This document shows, piece after piece, positions 32,201 through 44,882 of a stretch of 64,000 nucleotides of DNA. Location of the stretch: positions 1 to 64,000 of the forward strand of contig JACKIN010000012.1 of the NCBI GenBank assembly GCA_020638495.1. The letters are read 5' to 3'. Both the position numbers and the translations under genes were made by a program. The notes below the pieces were generated by a model, which did no database searches, was not told the origin of the DNA, and saw only the letters and a list, made by a program, of their open reading frames with translations. Each line of letters begins with the position of its first letter. Position 1 is the first letter of the stretch. Origin of the DNA: Geminicoccaceae bacterium (GTDB taxonomy: Bacteria; Pseudomonadota; Alphaproteobacteria; Geminicoccales; Geminicoccaceae).

Positions 32201-33109
32201 ATGTGTTCCGATGCGCTGGTCGAATCGGCTTTCCCAGACAATCCTCAGGGCGTTGGAGCAGGCGGGGTGTTCGAGCTGAGACCCGGCGCCGGAATGCGCC
32301 TGCCGGTGCTGCTATCCGCCCCGCATAGCGGGCGCTGCTATCCCAGGAGCCTGCTCGAGGGGCTGGCGCTGCCGGCCGGGCAGTTGCGGCCGCTGGACGA
32401 CGGCCCGGTCGACGTCGTCCTGGCACCGGCCGCCGAGCGATCCGCCGGCCTGCTGGTGGCACTCCTGCCCAGAGCCTGGATCGACCTCAACCGTTCGCCG
32501 GCCGAGCTCGATCCGAGCGATATCGAGGGCCTGGTGCCGTGGCCGACCGAGATCACCGCGAAGGTGCGGGCGGGGCTCGGCCTCGTGCCCAGCCGGATCG
32601 GCGGGCACCGGCTGATGCGGCGCCCGTTGCGGGCCGACGAGATCGCCCAACGGCTCGCCACGGTGCACCGGCCCTTCCACCAGGAGCTGGCCCGCCAGCT
32701 CACGTGCCTGCAGGCCCGGCATGGCGTGGCCGTGCTGCTCGATTGCCACTCGATGCCGCGCGCCTCGGTCACCGCCTCCGGCCCGCCGGTCGAGATCGTG
32801 GTGGGCGATCACCACGGCGCCTCGGCGTCCCGCGCCGTGACCGAGCTGGCCCTCTCGGTCCTGCGTCGCCACGGTTTTCGCGTGGCGACCAACCGCCCCT
32901 TCGCTGGCGGCCACATCACCGGGACCTGCGGCCGGCCCGAGCAGGGCCTGCATGCGCTGCAGATCGAGCTGCGGCGCGACCTTTTTCTCGATGAGCGCGA
33001 CTACCGCCTGCACGGTGGCATGGCGGCCCTGGGTGCTGCGCTCGCCGATGTGGTGACCACGCTCGGCGAGCTCGCCCTCCGGCTGCCCGGGCGCTCGGCC
33101 GCTGCCTGA
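32201..33109 (+). CDS. N-formylglutamate amidohydrolase-family protein
   Basis: About 302 residues. Family motifs: LPVLLSAPHSGRCYPRSLL near the N-terminus, LPRAWIDLNRSPAELDP, VHRPFHQELARQL, and LLDCHSMPRAS with the metal His. Near the end is ALQIELRRDLFLDERDYRLHGGMAAL. Members hydrolyse N-formyl-L-glutamate (HutG, histidine breakdown) or related N-acyl acids with zinc. No other hut gene is in view, so the substrate is open. In-frame ATGs exist at 32132 and 32201. The later one is chosen because the stretch between them is atypical for the family; the ribosome-binding site is weak at both. The flavoprotein gene follows after 7 nt. Confidence 0.8.
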   Translation: MCSDALVESAFPDNPQGVGAGGVFELRPGAGMRLPVLLSAPHSGRCYPRSLLEGLALPAGQLRPLDDGPVDVVLAPAAERSAGLLVALLPRAWIDLNRSPAELDPSDIEGLVPWPTEITAKVRAGLGLVPSRIGGHRLMRRPLRADEIAQRLATVHRPFHQELARQLTCLQARHGVAVLLDCHSMPRASVTASGPPVEIVVGDHHGASASRAVTELALSVLRRHGFRVATNRPFAGGHITGTCGRPEQGLHALQIELRRDLFLDERDYRLHGGMAALGAALADVVTTLGELALRLPGRSAAA

Positions 33110-33116
33110 TCGCGCC

Positions 33117-34343
33117 ATGGCGGGAGAACCCGATGTCGCGGTGATCGGTGGCGGCCCGGCGGGCCTCATGGCGGCCGAGATCCTGGGCGGCGAGGGTCTT
33201 GCCGTCGCCCTCTACGACCGCATGCCGACGGTCGGCCGCAAGCTCCTGATGGCCGGAAGGGGCGGGCTCAACCTCACCCACGGCGAGCCTTTGGCCCGGA
33301 TGCTCGACCGCTACGGCGCTGCCCGCGAGACCTTGCGGCCGATGCTCGAGGCCTTCGACAACGCGGCGGTGCGGGCCTGGGCCGAAGGGCTCGGCCAGCC
33401 GGTCTTCACGGGCTCCTCGGGCCGGGTCTTCCCCAGGGCGCTGAAGGCCTCGCCGCTGCTCCGCGCCTGGCTGGCGCGGCTGGCCGAGCGGGGCGTCGCC
33501 ATCCACACCCGCCACGACTGGCAGGGCTTCGGCGCCGACGGGTCGCTGCGGTTTCGCCTGGCCGATGGCAGCGAGGTGCTGGCTCGCCCGAAGGCTACCG
33601 TTCTCGCCCTGGGCGGGGCGAGCTGGCCGCGGCTCGGCGCCGATGGCGGCTGGGTCGAGCCGTTGCGCGCCGTGGGCATCGACGTGCGTGACCTCGTCCC
33701 CGCCAATCCCGGCATCGACATCGCCTGGTCCCCCGGCTTCGTCGAGCGCTTCGCCGGCCGGCCGCTCAAGACCGTCGAGGTCGAGCTCGACGGCGACCGG
33801 CAACGTGGCGACCTCGTGCTCACCGCCTATGGGCTTGAAGGCGGGGCGATCTACACGCTCGGGCCCGCCATCCGGGACGTGCTCGCGCGGGACGGCAAGG
33901 CGACCCTCAACCTCGATCTCCGCCCCGACGGCGATACCGAAAGCATCGCAGCCCGGCTGGCCAAAGCTTTCGGGAAAGGCCGCTCGCGCGCCAATGCACT
34001 CCGTGCGCTCGGCCTCGCCCCCCAGGCCGTGGCCATCTTGCGCGAGGTGCCGGGCGGGCTGCCGGCCGAGCCCCTGGCCCTCGCCGCGTTGCTAAAGGCG
34101 GTGCCGCTCGAGGTCACGGCGCAACGGTCCCTGGCGCGGGCCATCTCGACGGCGGGCGGGGTGGCGTTCGACGGGCTCGACAAGCGGCTGATGCTGCGGG
34201 ACCGGCCTGGTGTCTTCGTCGCCGGCGAGATGCTCGACTGGGAGGCGCCGACCGGCGGCTACCTGCTCCAGGCCTGCCTCGCCACGGGCCACTGGGCGGC
34301 GCGGGGCGTTTCGGCCTTTTTGGCAGCCCAGGACAACGCCTGA
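33117..34343 (+). CDS. HI0933-type FAD-dependent flavoprotein
   Basis: 408 residues. The N-terminal dinucleotide motif VAVIGGGPAGLMAAEIL is followed by VGRKLLMAGRGGLNLTHGE, the hallmark of the HI0933/BaiN-like flavoprotein family. FTGSSGRVFPRALKASPLL, VLALGGASWPRLGADGGW and the C-terminal FVAGEMLDWEAPTGGYLLQACLATG complete the FAD-binding fold. The precise reaction of these proteins is mostly unknown; some relatives reduce bile-acid intermediates. It is the second gene of a pair with the amidohydrolase-like gene. Confidence 0.87.
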   Translation: MAGEPDVAVIGGGPAGLMAAEILGGEGLAVALYDRMPTVGRKLLMAGRGGLNLTHGEPLARMLDRYGAARETLRPMLEAFDNAAVRAWAEGLGQPVFTGSSGRVFPRALKASPLLRAWLARLAERGVAIHTRHDWQGFGADGSLRFRLADGSEVLARPKATVLALGGASWPRLGADGGWVEPLRAVGIDVRDLVPANPGIDIAWSPGFVERFAGRPLKTVEVELDGDRQRGDLVLTAYGLEGGAIYTLGPAIRDVLARDGKATLNLDLRPDGDTESIAARLAKAFGKGRSRANALRALGLAPQAVAILREVPGGLPAEPLALAALLKAVPLEVTAQRSLARAISTAGGVAFDGLDKRLMLRDRPGVFVAGEMLDWEAPTGGYLLQACLATGHWAARGVSAFLAAQDNA

Positions 34344-34405
34344 GCCGTTGCCGAGGTGCTGCGAGCCCCCTAATGCTGGCGTCGCGAGAACGGGGGAGGC
34401 GAGGA

Positions 34406-35923
34406 ATGGCGAGCAAGCGGGCGTTGATCGGGATCGATGTCGGCACCTCGGGCACCAAGGTGCTGGTGGTCGACGAGGCCGGCGCCATTCTCGCCCGGCA
34501 CACCGAGAGCTATCCCCTCGACACGCCGAGGCCCGGCTGGGCCGAGCAGGACCCGGCCGACTGGTGGCGCGCCGTCCGGGCCGGGCTCGGGGCCGTGGTG
34601 GCAGAGCTCGGTGCCGGCGTCGATCATGTCGGAATCGGCCTCTCCGGCCAGATGCACGGGCTGGTGGCGCTCGACGAGGCCGACCGGGTGATCCGCCCCG
34701 CCATCCTCTGGAACGACCAGCGCACCGGCCGGCAATGTGCCTGGATCACCGAGCGGGCAGGCGGGCTGGACGGGCTCCTCGCCCTTACCAACAACCCCAT
34801 GCTGACCGGGTACACCGGCGGCAAGGTGGTCTGGCTGCGCGAGGAGGAGACCGGGAACTATGCCAGGCTGAAGCGGATCCTCAACCCCAAGGACCATATC
34901 CGCCTGATGCTCACGGGCGAGCACGCGACCGATGTCTCCGAGGCATCCGGGACGGGGCTCTTCGACGTCGCCCGCCGCGACTGGTCCTGGGAGCTGGTCG
35001 ATCGCCTCGACCTGCCACGCTCGATCCTGCCGAAGGCCTACGAAAGCCACGAGATCACCGGCCGGCTCCGGGACGAGATCGCCCGGGAATTCGGCCTGCC
35101 GCGCGGCCTGCCGGTCATGGGCGGCGGCGGCGACGCGGTCATCCAGACGACCGGCAGCGGGCTGATCGATCCCGGTACGGCGCAGACCATCATCGGCACG
35201 GCCGGCATCGCCGCCTGCGCGCTCGATGCCTGTGCGCCCAATCCGGGCGGGCGGCTCCAGGTCTTCTGCAACAACGACCCGGCGCGCTGGCACTGCATGG
35301 GCGTGTCGATGAATGCCGGCGGCGCCTTCGCCTGGCTGCGCCAGACGCTCGGCGCCTTCGCCACGGACGAGCTGGAATTCGACGCCATGACGGCACGTGC
35401 GGAGAAGGTGCCGGCCGGGGCCGAGGGCCTTTTCTTCCTGCCCTATCTGATCGGCGAGCGCTGCCCGCATCCCGACCCCGACGCGCGCGGCGCCTTCGTC
35501 GGCCTGACGCTACGCCACGGTGCGGGGCACCTGGTCCGTGCCGCCATGGAGGGCGTGGTCTTCTCGATCCGCGAGATGCTGGAGCTGATGCGCCCGCTCG
35601 GCCTCGAGGCCACCACCCTACGCACCTCGGGCGGCGGGACATCGAGCCCGCTTTGGCGGCAGATTCAGGCCGACGCCACCGGCTGCGAGGTCCAGACAGT
35701 GAGCGGGGCGGCGGAGGGCGGCGCCTATGGCGCGGCGCTGGTCGCCGGCGTTGGTGCCGGCATCTGGCCGGACCTGAGCACGGCCATCAAGGGCATCGCC
35801 GTCGAGACGCGGACGACACCCGACGCGGCGAACCGGGCCCGCTACGATGCTGCTTTCGCCGTCTATCGCGAGCTCTATCCCACGCTCAAGCCGCGCTTCG
35901 ACGCCATCGCGGCGTTGCCCTAG
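34406..35923 (+). CDS. xylB: Xylulokinase
   Basis: 505 residues from ATG 34406, behind GGGGAGGCGAGGA. FGGY kinase features: GIDVGTSGTKVLVVDEAG, YPLDTPRPGWAEQDPADWW, GLSGQMHGLVALD, PAILWNDQRTGRQC, the FGGY region HLVRAAMEGVVFSIREMLELM, and LRTSGGGTSSPLWRQIQADATG. The SGQMHG signature favours D-xylulose as substrate, giving xylulose 5-phosphate for the pentose phosphate pathway. No xylose isomerase or pentose transporter is beside it, so another ketose or polyol cannot be excluded. Confidence 0.88.
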   Translation: MASKRALIGIDVGTSGTKVLVVDEAGAILARHTESYPLDTPRPGWAEQDPADWWRAVRAGLGAVVAELGAGVDHVGIGLSGQMHGLVALDEADRVIRPAILWNDQRTGRQCAWITERAGGLDGLLALTNNPMLTGYTGGKVVWLREEETGNYARLKRILNPKDHIRLMLTGEHATDVSEASGTGLFDVARRDWSWELVDRLDLPRSILPKAYESHEITGRLRDEIAREFGLPRGLPVMGGGGDAVIQTTGSGLIDPGTAQTIIGTAGIAACALDACAPNPGGRLQVFCNNDPARWHCMGVSMNAGGAFAWLRQTLGAFATDELEFDAMTARAEKVPAGAEGLFFLPYLIGERCPHPDPDARGAFVGLTLRHGAGHLVRAAMEGVVFSIREMLELMRPLGLEATTLRTSGGGTSSPLWRQIQADATGCEVQTVSGAAEGGAYGAALVAGVGAGIWPDLSTAIKGIAVETRTTPDAANRARYDAAFAVYRELYPTLKPRFDAIAALP

Positions 35924-35953
35924 GCCTGGGCGGGAAAACCGGGGAAGCAGACG

Positions 35954-36583
35954 ATGTCGATCGAGATGTGGCTGGCCTTCGCCCTGGCCTCGGCCGTGCT
36001 GCTGGCCGTTCCCGGCCCCACCATCATGCTGGTCGTGGCCTATGCGCTGGGGCAGGGGAAGCGGGCCGCGGCCGCCACGGTGGCCGGCGTGGCGCTCGGC
36101 GATTTCACCGCCATGACTGCCTCGCTGCTCGGTCTCGGCGTGCTGCTGGCGACCTCGGCGACCCTCTTCACCGCTCTCAAGCTCGTCGGTGCCGCCTATC
36201 TCGTCTATCTCGGCGTCCGGCTCTGGCGGGCCCCGGTGATGGCGGCCGACTCCGGCATCGCGACGCCTGTGGTGAGCGGCCGGCGCATGCTCGCCCATGC
36301 CTGGCTGGTCACGGCGCTCAACCCGAAGAGCATCGTCTTCTTCATCGCCTTCGTGCCGCAGTTCCTCGATTCCAGCCGGCCGCTCTTCGGCCAGATGGTG
36401 GTCATGGAGGTGACCTTCGTCCTCCTCGCCACCCTCAACGCCGCCGCCTATGCCGGCCTCGCCACCAGCGCCCGCCGCCTGATCCGCCAGCCGACGGCGC
36501 AGCGCCTCGTCAACCGCGTCGGCGGTTCTTTCCTGATTGCCGCGGGTGTGGCGACGGTCGCCTGGCGGCGCGCGGCGTCCTGA
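35954..36583 (+). CDS. LysE/RhtB-family amino-acid exporter
   Basis: 209 residues with about six membrane segments. WLAFALASAVLLAVPGPTIMLVVAYALGQGKRAA carries the conserved PGP motif of the first helix region. LVGAAYLVYLGVRLWR and LNPKSIVFFIAFVPQFLD are the other family signatures. Members of the LysE/RhtB group export amino acids or derivatives across the inner membrane. The solute is not deducible. Its stop abuts the convergent stop of the SDR gene (36583/36584). Confidence 0.9.
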   Translation: MSIEMWLAFALASAVLLAVPGPTIMLVVAYALGQGKRAAAATVAGVALGDFTAMTASLLGLGVLLATSATLFTALKLVGAAYLVYLGVRLWRAPVMAADSGIATPVVSGRRMLAHAWLVTALNPKSIVFFIAFVPQFLDSSRPLFGQMVVMEVTFVLLATLNAAAYAGLATSARRLIRQPTAQRLVNRVGGSFLIAAGVATVAWRRAAS

Positions 36584-37339
36584 TCAGATCACCGCGAGCA
36601 GGCCGCCGTCGACGTAGAGGATGTGGCCGTTGACGAAGCGCGAGGCGTCGGATGCGAGGAAGATGGCCGCACCCTGCAGCTCCTCGAGCTCGCCCCAGCG
36701 GCCGGCCGGGGTGCGCTGCTCGACCCAGGCGTTGAACTTCGGGTCCTCGATCAGCGCCTTGTTGAGCGGCGTCCTGAAGTAGCCGGGGCCGATGCCGTTG
36801 ATCTGCATGCCGAAACGGGCCCAGTCGGCGCACATGCCCTTGGTCAGCATCCGCACGGCGCCCTTCGCCGTGGTGTAGGGGGCGATGGTCTGCCGGCCGG
36901 CCTCGCTGGTGAGCGAGCAGATATTGATGATCTTCCCCTGGCCGCGCGGGATCATCTTCCGGGCCACGGCCTGGCCGACATAGAAGACCGAATCGATATT
37001 GGTCTTCATGACCTCGTGCCAGGTCTCGGCCGGCATGTCCTGGAGGGGTGCCCGGCGCTGGATGCCGGCATTGTTGACGAGGATGTCGATCGGCCCCTCG
37101 TCGCGCTCGATCCTGTCGATCGCCGCGGTCACGGCCGGCTGGTCGGTGACGTCGAAGACGTGCGCCGTGGCCCCGGGAATGTCGGCTCTGGCGGCTTCGA
37201 GCTTGGCGCCGTCGCGGCCGTTCAGGACGACGCTGGCGCCGGCTGCGGCGAGGCCCCGGGCGATGGCATTGCCGATCCCCTGGCCGGAGCCCGTGATGAG
37301 CGCTCGGCGCCCGGCGAGATCGAACAGTGCCAGCGACAT
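36584..37339 (-). CDS. SDR oxidoreductase, gluconate 5-dehydrogenase-like
   Basis: 251 residues. It starts with FDLAGRRALITGSGQGIGNAIARGLAAAGA (the cofactor glycine motif). LVNNAGIQRRAPLQDMPAETW, NICSLTSEAGRQTIAPYTTAKGA (Ser, Tyr, Lys) and NGIGPGYFRTPLNKALIEDP are strong matches to the IdnO/gluconate 5-dehydrogenase group, which interconverts 5-keto-D-gluconate and D-gluconate. GGGAGGGACGAG precedes the ATG. It is a single-gene unit between the LysE exporter and ftsH. A related ketoacid or polyol substrate is possible. Confidence 0.87.
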   Translation of the reverse strand: MSLALFDLAGRRALITGSGQGIGNAIARGLAAAGASVVLNGRDGAKLEAARADIPGATAHVFDVTDQPAVTAAIDRIERDEGPIDILVNNAGIQRRAPLQDMPAETWHEVMKTNIDSVFYVGQAVARKMIPRGQGKIINICSLTSEAGRQTIAPYTTAKGAVRMLTKGMCADWARFGMQINGIGPGYFRTPLNKALIEDPKFNAWVEQRTPAGRWGELEELQGAAIFLASDASRFVNGHILYVDGGLLAVI

Positions 37340-37425
37340 TCTCGTCCCTCCCTGGTGACGTGAGGCTCGTAGTGCTTATCTGGCAGGGAAGGCAAGGCCG
37401 CTGTGCCGGAGGGGAGTGACGCGCC

Positions 37426-39252
<1,827 letters not shown>

Positions 39253-39270
39253 GACCGGAGACCCCGAATC

Positions 39271-41337
39271 ATGCGCAAATTCCTCGTGACCGTGCTGCTG
39301 ATCCTCGTGGGGCTGGTCGTGGTGGCGGTGGCGCTGCCCTTCTTCCTGCCGCGCGAGATGATCAAGACCCAGCTCGAGGGGCGGGTCTCGGCGGCGCTCG
39401 GCCGCGAGCTCGTGGTCGAGGGCCCGCTCACCTTCCGCCCCTGGCGGCCCTTCGCCTTCAGCCTCGCCGACGTGCGCCTCGCCAACCCGGCCTGGGCCGA
39501 GAACCCGGACCTGGCACGGGTAGCGCTGGTCGATGTCGAGATCGATGCGCTGGCCTGGCTCGGTGGCACGATCGATGTCGTCCGGGTGGTCATCGACCAG
39601 CCCGTGCTCGCCCTCGAGGTCGATGCGGAGGGGATGCCGAGCTGGCGGTTCGAGGGGCCCGACGAATCCGACGACAGCAGCGGCGACGGCGACGGGGAGG
39701 CATCGGATCTGCCCGACGTGCGGATCGGCGACGTCGCGCTGACCGATGGTGCCGTCACCTATATCGACCATGGCACCGGCGAGCGGCGCGAGTTCTCGGG
39801 CATCGGCCTCGGTGCCCGCACCGAAGCCGAAAGTGGCGCACTCCTCCTCGATGGCGCCGCGACGAGCGCCGGCCAGCAGGCCACGCTGGAGGGCCGGATC
39901 GGCGATCTCGCCGCCCTGCTCGACGGCGAGCCGAGCTCTGTCAACCTCGAGCTTGCCGCACCCGGGCTCGGCCTCGTCGCCGGCGGCGAGGCGTCGCCTG
40001 CGGGCACGGCCGTGCTCGCCGTCACGGTCGACATGGCCCCCAGGACCCTCCTCGACTGGCTCGGCCAGCCGGTGGCGCTGCCGGAAGGCAGGCTCGAGAG
40101 CGCCACGTTCACGGTCGATCTCGAATCCGCGCCGGACAGCCTCGGCCTGCACGCGCTGAGCCTCGCCGTGGACGAGCTCCTGGTGCAGGGCGATCTCGAC
40201 CTGGCGTTCGGCGAGCGGCCGCGGCTGGCTGGCCGGCTCGATCTGGGCGATCTGGACCTGCGCCCCTATCTGCCGGCGGAGACCCCGACGGACGGGGCTG
40301 CGGCGGCCGCGGCCGACGCGCCGGCGGCCGAGGCGGATGGCTGGTCCACCGAGCCTCTGGACCTGCCCTTGCCGCTGCCGCTCGACCTGGACCTCGAGCT
40401 CGTGATGAATTCGCTGCGCGAGGCCAGGCTCGAGACCGGTCCCGGACGTTTTCTCGCCCAGGCCGACGCCGAGCGGGCCTCGCTCGAGATCGCCGAGCTC
40501 GCCCTCTATGGCGGCGGCGCCACCGGGACTGCGGCGCTGACCTCGGACGATCCCCTGAAGGTGGAGGCGAGCCTCGACGCGACCGGGGTCGAGCTCCTGC
40601 CGGTGCTGCAGGGGGCTGCCGATATCGACTATCTCGAAGGCACCGGCAATGTCAGGTTCACGATCGAGGGGCTGGGCGACAGCGTCGCCACCCTGGTGGA
40701 GAGCCTCGCCGGCGATGGCGAGGTCCTGGTGCGCGACGGGGCCATCCTCGGCATCAACATCGCCGCCACCATCCGCCAGGTGATGACGCTCGGGGTCGAA
40801 TCGGCGGCCACGCAGCCGCAGCGGACGGACTTCGCCGAGGCGGGCGGCACCTTCACGATCGAGCGGGGCATCGTCCGGAACGACGACTTCAACCTGCGGG
40901 CACCGGTGCTGCGGATCGAGGGCGCCGGCGAGGTGGCCCTGCCGCCGCGGACGCTGGACTATCGCCTGACGCCGCATGTGGCCTCCACCCTCCAGGGGCA
41001 GGATGCGGGCGGCGAGCCGGACCTCAGGCTCGGCGTGCCGCTGGTCATCGAGGGGGCCTGGGCGAGCCCGGCCGTCAGGCTCGACCTCGGCGGTGCGCTC
41101 TCCGGCGACATCACCGACCCGTCCGAGCTGGCCGAGACGGTGGCCCGCCTCGCCGCCGACCCGGCGAATCTCGAGGCCCTGAAGGAGATGTTCGGTGGTG
41201 ACTTGCCGGGCTCGCTGGGCGATGCGCTGGAGCAGCTGCCGGGCGTGCTCGGCGGATCCTCGGGCAATGACGACAGTGAAGCAGGGGCACCGGCGAAGCG
41301 GCTGCGCGATGCGCTCGGCGGCCTGCTCGGTCGCTGA
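39271..41337 (+). CDS. AsmA-family envelope protein
   Basis: 688 residues. It has an N-terminal membrane anchor (LVTVLLILVGLVVVAVALPFFLP), then the AsmA/TamB-like N-terminal pattern LEGRVSAALGRELVVEGPLTFRPWRPFAFSLADVRLANPAW (split here by the anchor boundary). Long acidic beta repeats follow, and a C-terminal AsmA domain with IERGIVRNDDFNLRAPVLRIEGAGEVALPPRTLDYRL. Such proteins form periplasmic hydrophobic grooves that help move phospholipids to the outer membrane. An Asp/Ser-rich linker lies near residues 130-146. CCGGAG is 10 nt before the ATG. Proximity suggests co-expression with ftsH, which controls membrane composition. Confidence 0.87.
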   Translation: MRKFLVTVLLILVGLVVVAVALPFFLPREMIKTQLEGRVSAALGRELVVEGPLTFRPWRPFAFSLADVRLANPAWAENPDLARVALVDVEIDALAWLGGTIDVVRVVIDQPVLALEVDAEGMPSWRFEGPDESDDSSGDGDGEASDLPDVRIGDVALTDGAVTYIDHGTGERREFSGIGLGARTEAESGALLLDGAATSAGQQATLEGRIGDLAALLDGEPSSVNLELAAPGLGLVAGGEASPAGTAVLAVTVDMAPRTLLDWLGQPVALPEGRLESATFTVDLESAPDSLGLHALSLAVDELLVQGDLDLAFGERPRLAGRLDLGDLDLRPYLPAETPTDGAAAAAADAPAAEADGWSTEPLDLPLPLPLDLDLELVMNSLREARLETGPGRFLAQADAERASLEIAELALYGGGATGTAALTSDDPLKVEASLDATGVELLPVLQGAADIDYLEGTGNVRFTIEGLGDSVATLVESLAGDGEVLVRDGAILGINIAATIRQVMTLGVESAATQPQRTDFAEAGGTFTIERGIVRNDDFNLRAPVLRIEGAGEVALPPRTLDYRLTPHVASTLQGQDAGGEPDLRLGVPLVIEGAWASPAVRLDLGGALSGDITDPSELAETVARLAADPANLEALKEMFGGDLPGSLGDALEQLPGVLGGSSGNDDSEAGAPAKRLRDALGGLLGR

Positions 41338-41365
41338 CGAACTCCGGCGAGAAACGGAACCCTCG

Positions 41366-42406
<1,041 letters not shown>

Positions 42407-42552
42407 CATTGCTGCGGAATGGCCGCGCGGCATCCCGCGACCGCGGGTCGCGCATGGTGTTTGAACTGCGGCCCGAATAACGGCTATTGACGGGGAGGTG
42501 CCGGTTGGCCGACGCCTTTGCAGACGGGCCGATTTCGCGTCCAAGGGGAATT

Positions 42553-43371
42553 ATGCGGGTTCTTGCTTCGTGGTTTCTGGCTGCCGGTCTGGCAATTGGT
42601 GGGGCCGCCATCATCCCGATCCCGTCATGGATCGGGAGCGCAGCGGCCCAGACGTTCGCCGTCGGTGAGGGGGCGCGGGTGCTCGGGGCCAGTGACACAC
42701 GGATCAATGTCCGCTCGGCGCCGCGGGTGGCAAGCGGCAACATCGTTGCCAGCACCAAGGGCGGCGAGCTGCTCCGGGTGCTGGAGGCGGCCGAGGAAGG
42801 CCAGTACACCTGGTATCGGGTGACGACCCTGCCCGGCTCGGCCGAGTCGTTCGAAGGCTGGATCAGAGGAGATCTCCTGGCGTCGGCCGCCTTGCCCGAG
42901 CCGACCCTGCCGCAGGTCCTGGCTACACCCGTGCCGGCTGCCGACGTTCCCGACGCGGCACGGCGTGCCAGCGAAGCGGCGGCGCCGGTGCCACTCTCGC
43001 AACGCACCGACTGGTCGCGCGATCTGCTCCGGCTCTTTCCCGCGATCGAGGGCTGCGCCGCCGTCGGCTCGGCGCCGCCGATCACGGTGCTGCGGGCCAT
43101 CGGCCGCTCGCGGGGGCTCGCCGAGATCATCATGAGCGATGCGGCGGGACGCCGCTGGGACTGCGTCATTCGTGAGACCGGCGGCACGCCGATGCGCTAC
43201 GATCCGCTTTCCGGCGCCGTCTACATGCGCGATCGCATGGGCAACGAGCCGTTCTTCGCCATAGGCGAGGAGCGTCCGGCGCTCGATCCGAACTGCTTCC
43301 GCTTCGAGCGGGTGATCGATCCGACGAACGGCGAGATGCTGGGCTGGCTCTACTACCGGACCTGCCCGTGA
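42553..43371 (+). CDS. Exported bacterial SH3-domain protein
   Basis: 272 residues from ATG 42553, behind AGGGGAA. A signal peptide (VLASWFLAAGLAIGGAAI..., cleavage near SAAAQ) leads into an SH3b domain (GASDTRINVRSAPRVASGNIVASTKGGELLRVLE...WYRVTT...FEGWIRGDLL). A Pro/Ala linker and a C-terminal region of about 120 residues with three cysteines (GCAAVG, WDCVIRETGG, DPNCFRFE) follow, which I do not recognise. SH3b domains bind peptidoglycan or other cell-wall ligands. Its stop overlaps the amidase GTG start by 4 nt, so the two are co-translated. Confidence 0.75.
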   Translation: MRVLASWFLAAGLAIGGAAIIPIPSWIGSAAAQTFAVGEGARVLGASDTRINVRSAPRVASGNIVASTKGGELLRVLEAAEEGQYTWYRVTTLPGSAESFEGWIRGDLLASAALPEPTLPQVLATPVPAADVPDAARRASEAAAPVPLSQRTDWSRDLLRLFPAIEGCAAVGSAPPITVLRAIGRSRGLAEIIMSDAAGRRWDCVIRETGGTPMRYDPLSGAVYMRDRMGNEPFFAIGEERPALDPNCFRFERVIDPTNGEMLGWLYYRTCP

Positions 43372-44807
43372 GCGGCCTCGTCGAGCTCGGCGCCACCGCC
43401 GCGGTCGCCGAGCTGCGGGCGGGGCGGGTCACGCCGCTGGAGCTCGTCGAGGCGGCGATCGAGCGCATCGAGCGGCTCGACCCCCTGGTCAACGCGGTGC
43501 CGATCCGCTGCTTCGACCGGGCGCGCGCGCATGCCCGTTCGCTCATGCAAGGAACGGCACCGGCCGAGCCCGGGCGCGGCTGGCTCGGTGGCCTGCCGAT
43601 CGTCGTCAAGGATCTCTTCGAGGTCGAGGGGGTCAGGACGACCTACGGCTCGCCCATCTTCGCCGAGCATGTGTCCGAGGTCACCGACCTGCATGTGGGG
43701 CAGCTCGAGGCCAACGGCGCCATCGTCCTCGGCAAGTCGAACACGCCCGAGTTCGGCGCCGGTGCCAACACCTTCAACGAGGTCTTCGGCGCCACGCGCA
43801 ATCCCTGGAACACGGCGCTCACCTGTGGTGGCTCGTCCGGCGGCTCGGCGGTGGCGCTGGCCACGGGCATGGCGTGGCTGGCGGATGGCAGCGACCTCGG
43901 CGGCAGCCTGCGCACGCCCGCCGCGTTCTGTGGTGTGGTCGGGCTGCGCCCGAGCATCGGCCGGATCATGCGCGGCCCGGCGTCGCGCCGCTTCCAGACA
44001 CTCACCGTCAATGGACCCATGGCTCGCGATGTGGCCGACCTGGCGCTGATGCTGGACGCGATGAGCGGCACCTCGCTCGATGACCCGCTGGCGGCGGAAG
44101 CGCCGGCCATGTCGTTCGCCGCCGCGGCTCGGATGCCGCCTCGCCTGCAGCGGGTGGGGTTTTCGGCGGATCTCGGCGGCTTCGTGCCGGTCGACCCGGA
44201 GATCGCCCGGCTCGCCGGGCAGGCGGCGGCGCGCATGGCCGAGCTCGGTGCTGCCGTCATCGAGAACCGCTCGCCGGACTTCGGCCCGGCCCGGGAGGTC
44301 TTCGAGGTGCTGCGCGCGGCCCACTTCGCGGCCGAGAAGGCGCCGCTGCTCGAGGCCGAGCGGGACAAGCTGAAGCCCGAGGTGATCTGGAACATCGAGC
44401 GCGGCCTGGCGCTGACCGCCGACGAGATCGGCTGGGCAGAACGCGAGCGGAGCCTGATCCAGGCGCGGGTCGCGGCGTATTTCCGCGAGCATGACCTGCT
44501 GCTCTGCCCGGCCGCCATCGTCCCGCCCTTCCCGGTCGAGCTGCGCTACCTCGAAGCGCTCGGCGAGCATCGCTTTCCGACCTATATCGACTGGGTGGCC
44601 GTGACCTACGCCATCACGCTCAGCGGCTGTCCGGCGCTGTCCCTGCCCTGCGGCTTCACCGAGGCCGGCCTGCCGGTCGGCCTGCAGCTGGTGGGGCCAC
44701 CCCAGGGCGAGGCTCGGTTGCTCGCGGCGGCGCGTGCGCTCGAGGAGGTCCTGGCGGTCGGCTCGGCCCGGCCGATCGAGCCTCGCTCGCCGCTCGCCGG
44801 GGCCTGA
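43368..44807 (+). CDS. Amidase-signature family hydrolase
   Basis: 479 residues starting at GTG. The Ser-cisSer-Lys catalytic machinery is complete: IVVKDLFEVEGV (Lys), GGSSGGSAVALATGMAWLADGSD (two Ser) and GGSLRTPAAFCGVVGLRPS. The C-terminus YIDWVAVTYAITLSGCPALSLPCGFTEAGLPVGLQLVG is typical. It resembles GatA-like amidases but sits outside a gatCAB operon, so it is probably a stand-alone amidase acting on small amides. It overlaps the SH3 protein gene by 4 nt. Confidence 0.88.
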   Translation: MSGLVELGATAAVAELRAGRVTPLELVEAAIERIERLDPLVNAVPIRCFDRARAHARSLMQGTAPAEPGRGWLGGLPIVVKDLFEVEGVRTTYGSPIFAEHVSEVTDLHVGQLEANGAIVLGKSNTPEFGAGANTFNEVFGATRNPWNTALTCGGSSGGSAVALATGMAWLADGSDLGGSLRTPAAFCGVVGLRPSIGRIMRGPASRRFQTLTVNGPMARDVADLALMLDAMSGTSLDDPLAAEAPAMSFAAAARMPPRLQRVGFSADLGGFVPVDPEIARLAGQAAARMAELGAAVIENRSPDFGPAREVFEVLRAAHFAAEKAPLLEAERDKLKPEVIWNIERGLALTADEIGWAERERSLIQARVAAYFREHDLLLCPAAIVPPFPVELRYLEALGEHRFPTYIDWVAVTYAITLSGCPALSLPCGFTEAGLPVGLQLVGPPQGEARLLAAARALEEVLAVGSARPIEPRSPLAGA

Positions 44808-44882
44808 GCACCGGCCCGTTCCCGGCCCTGCGCCATTGTGGCAGAAGGTGGCCCTGGGCTCGCTGACGACTGGAGAGAAGTG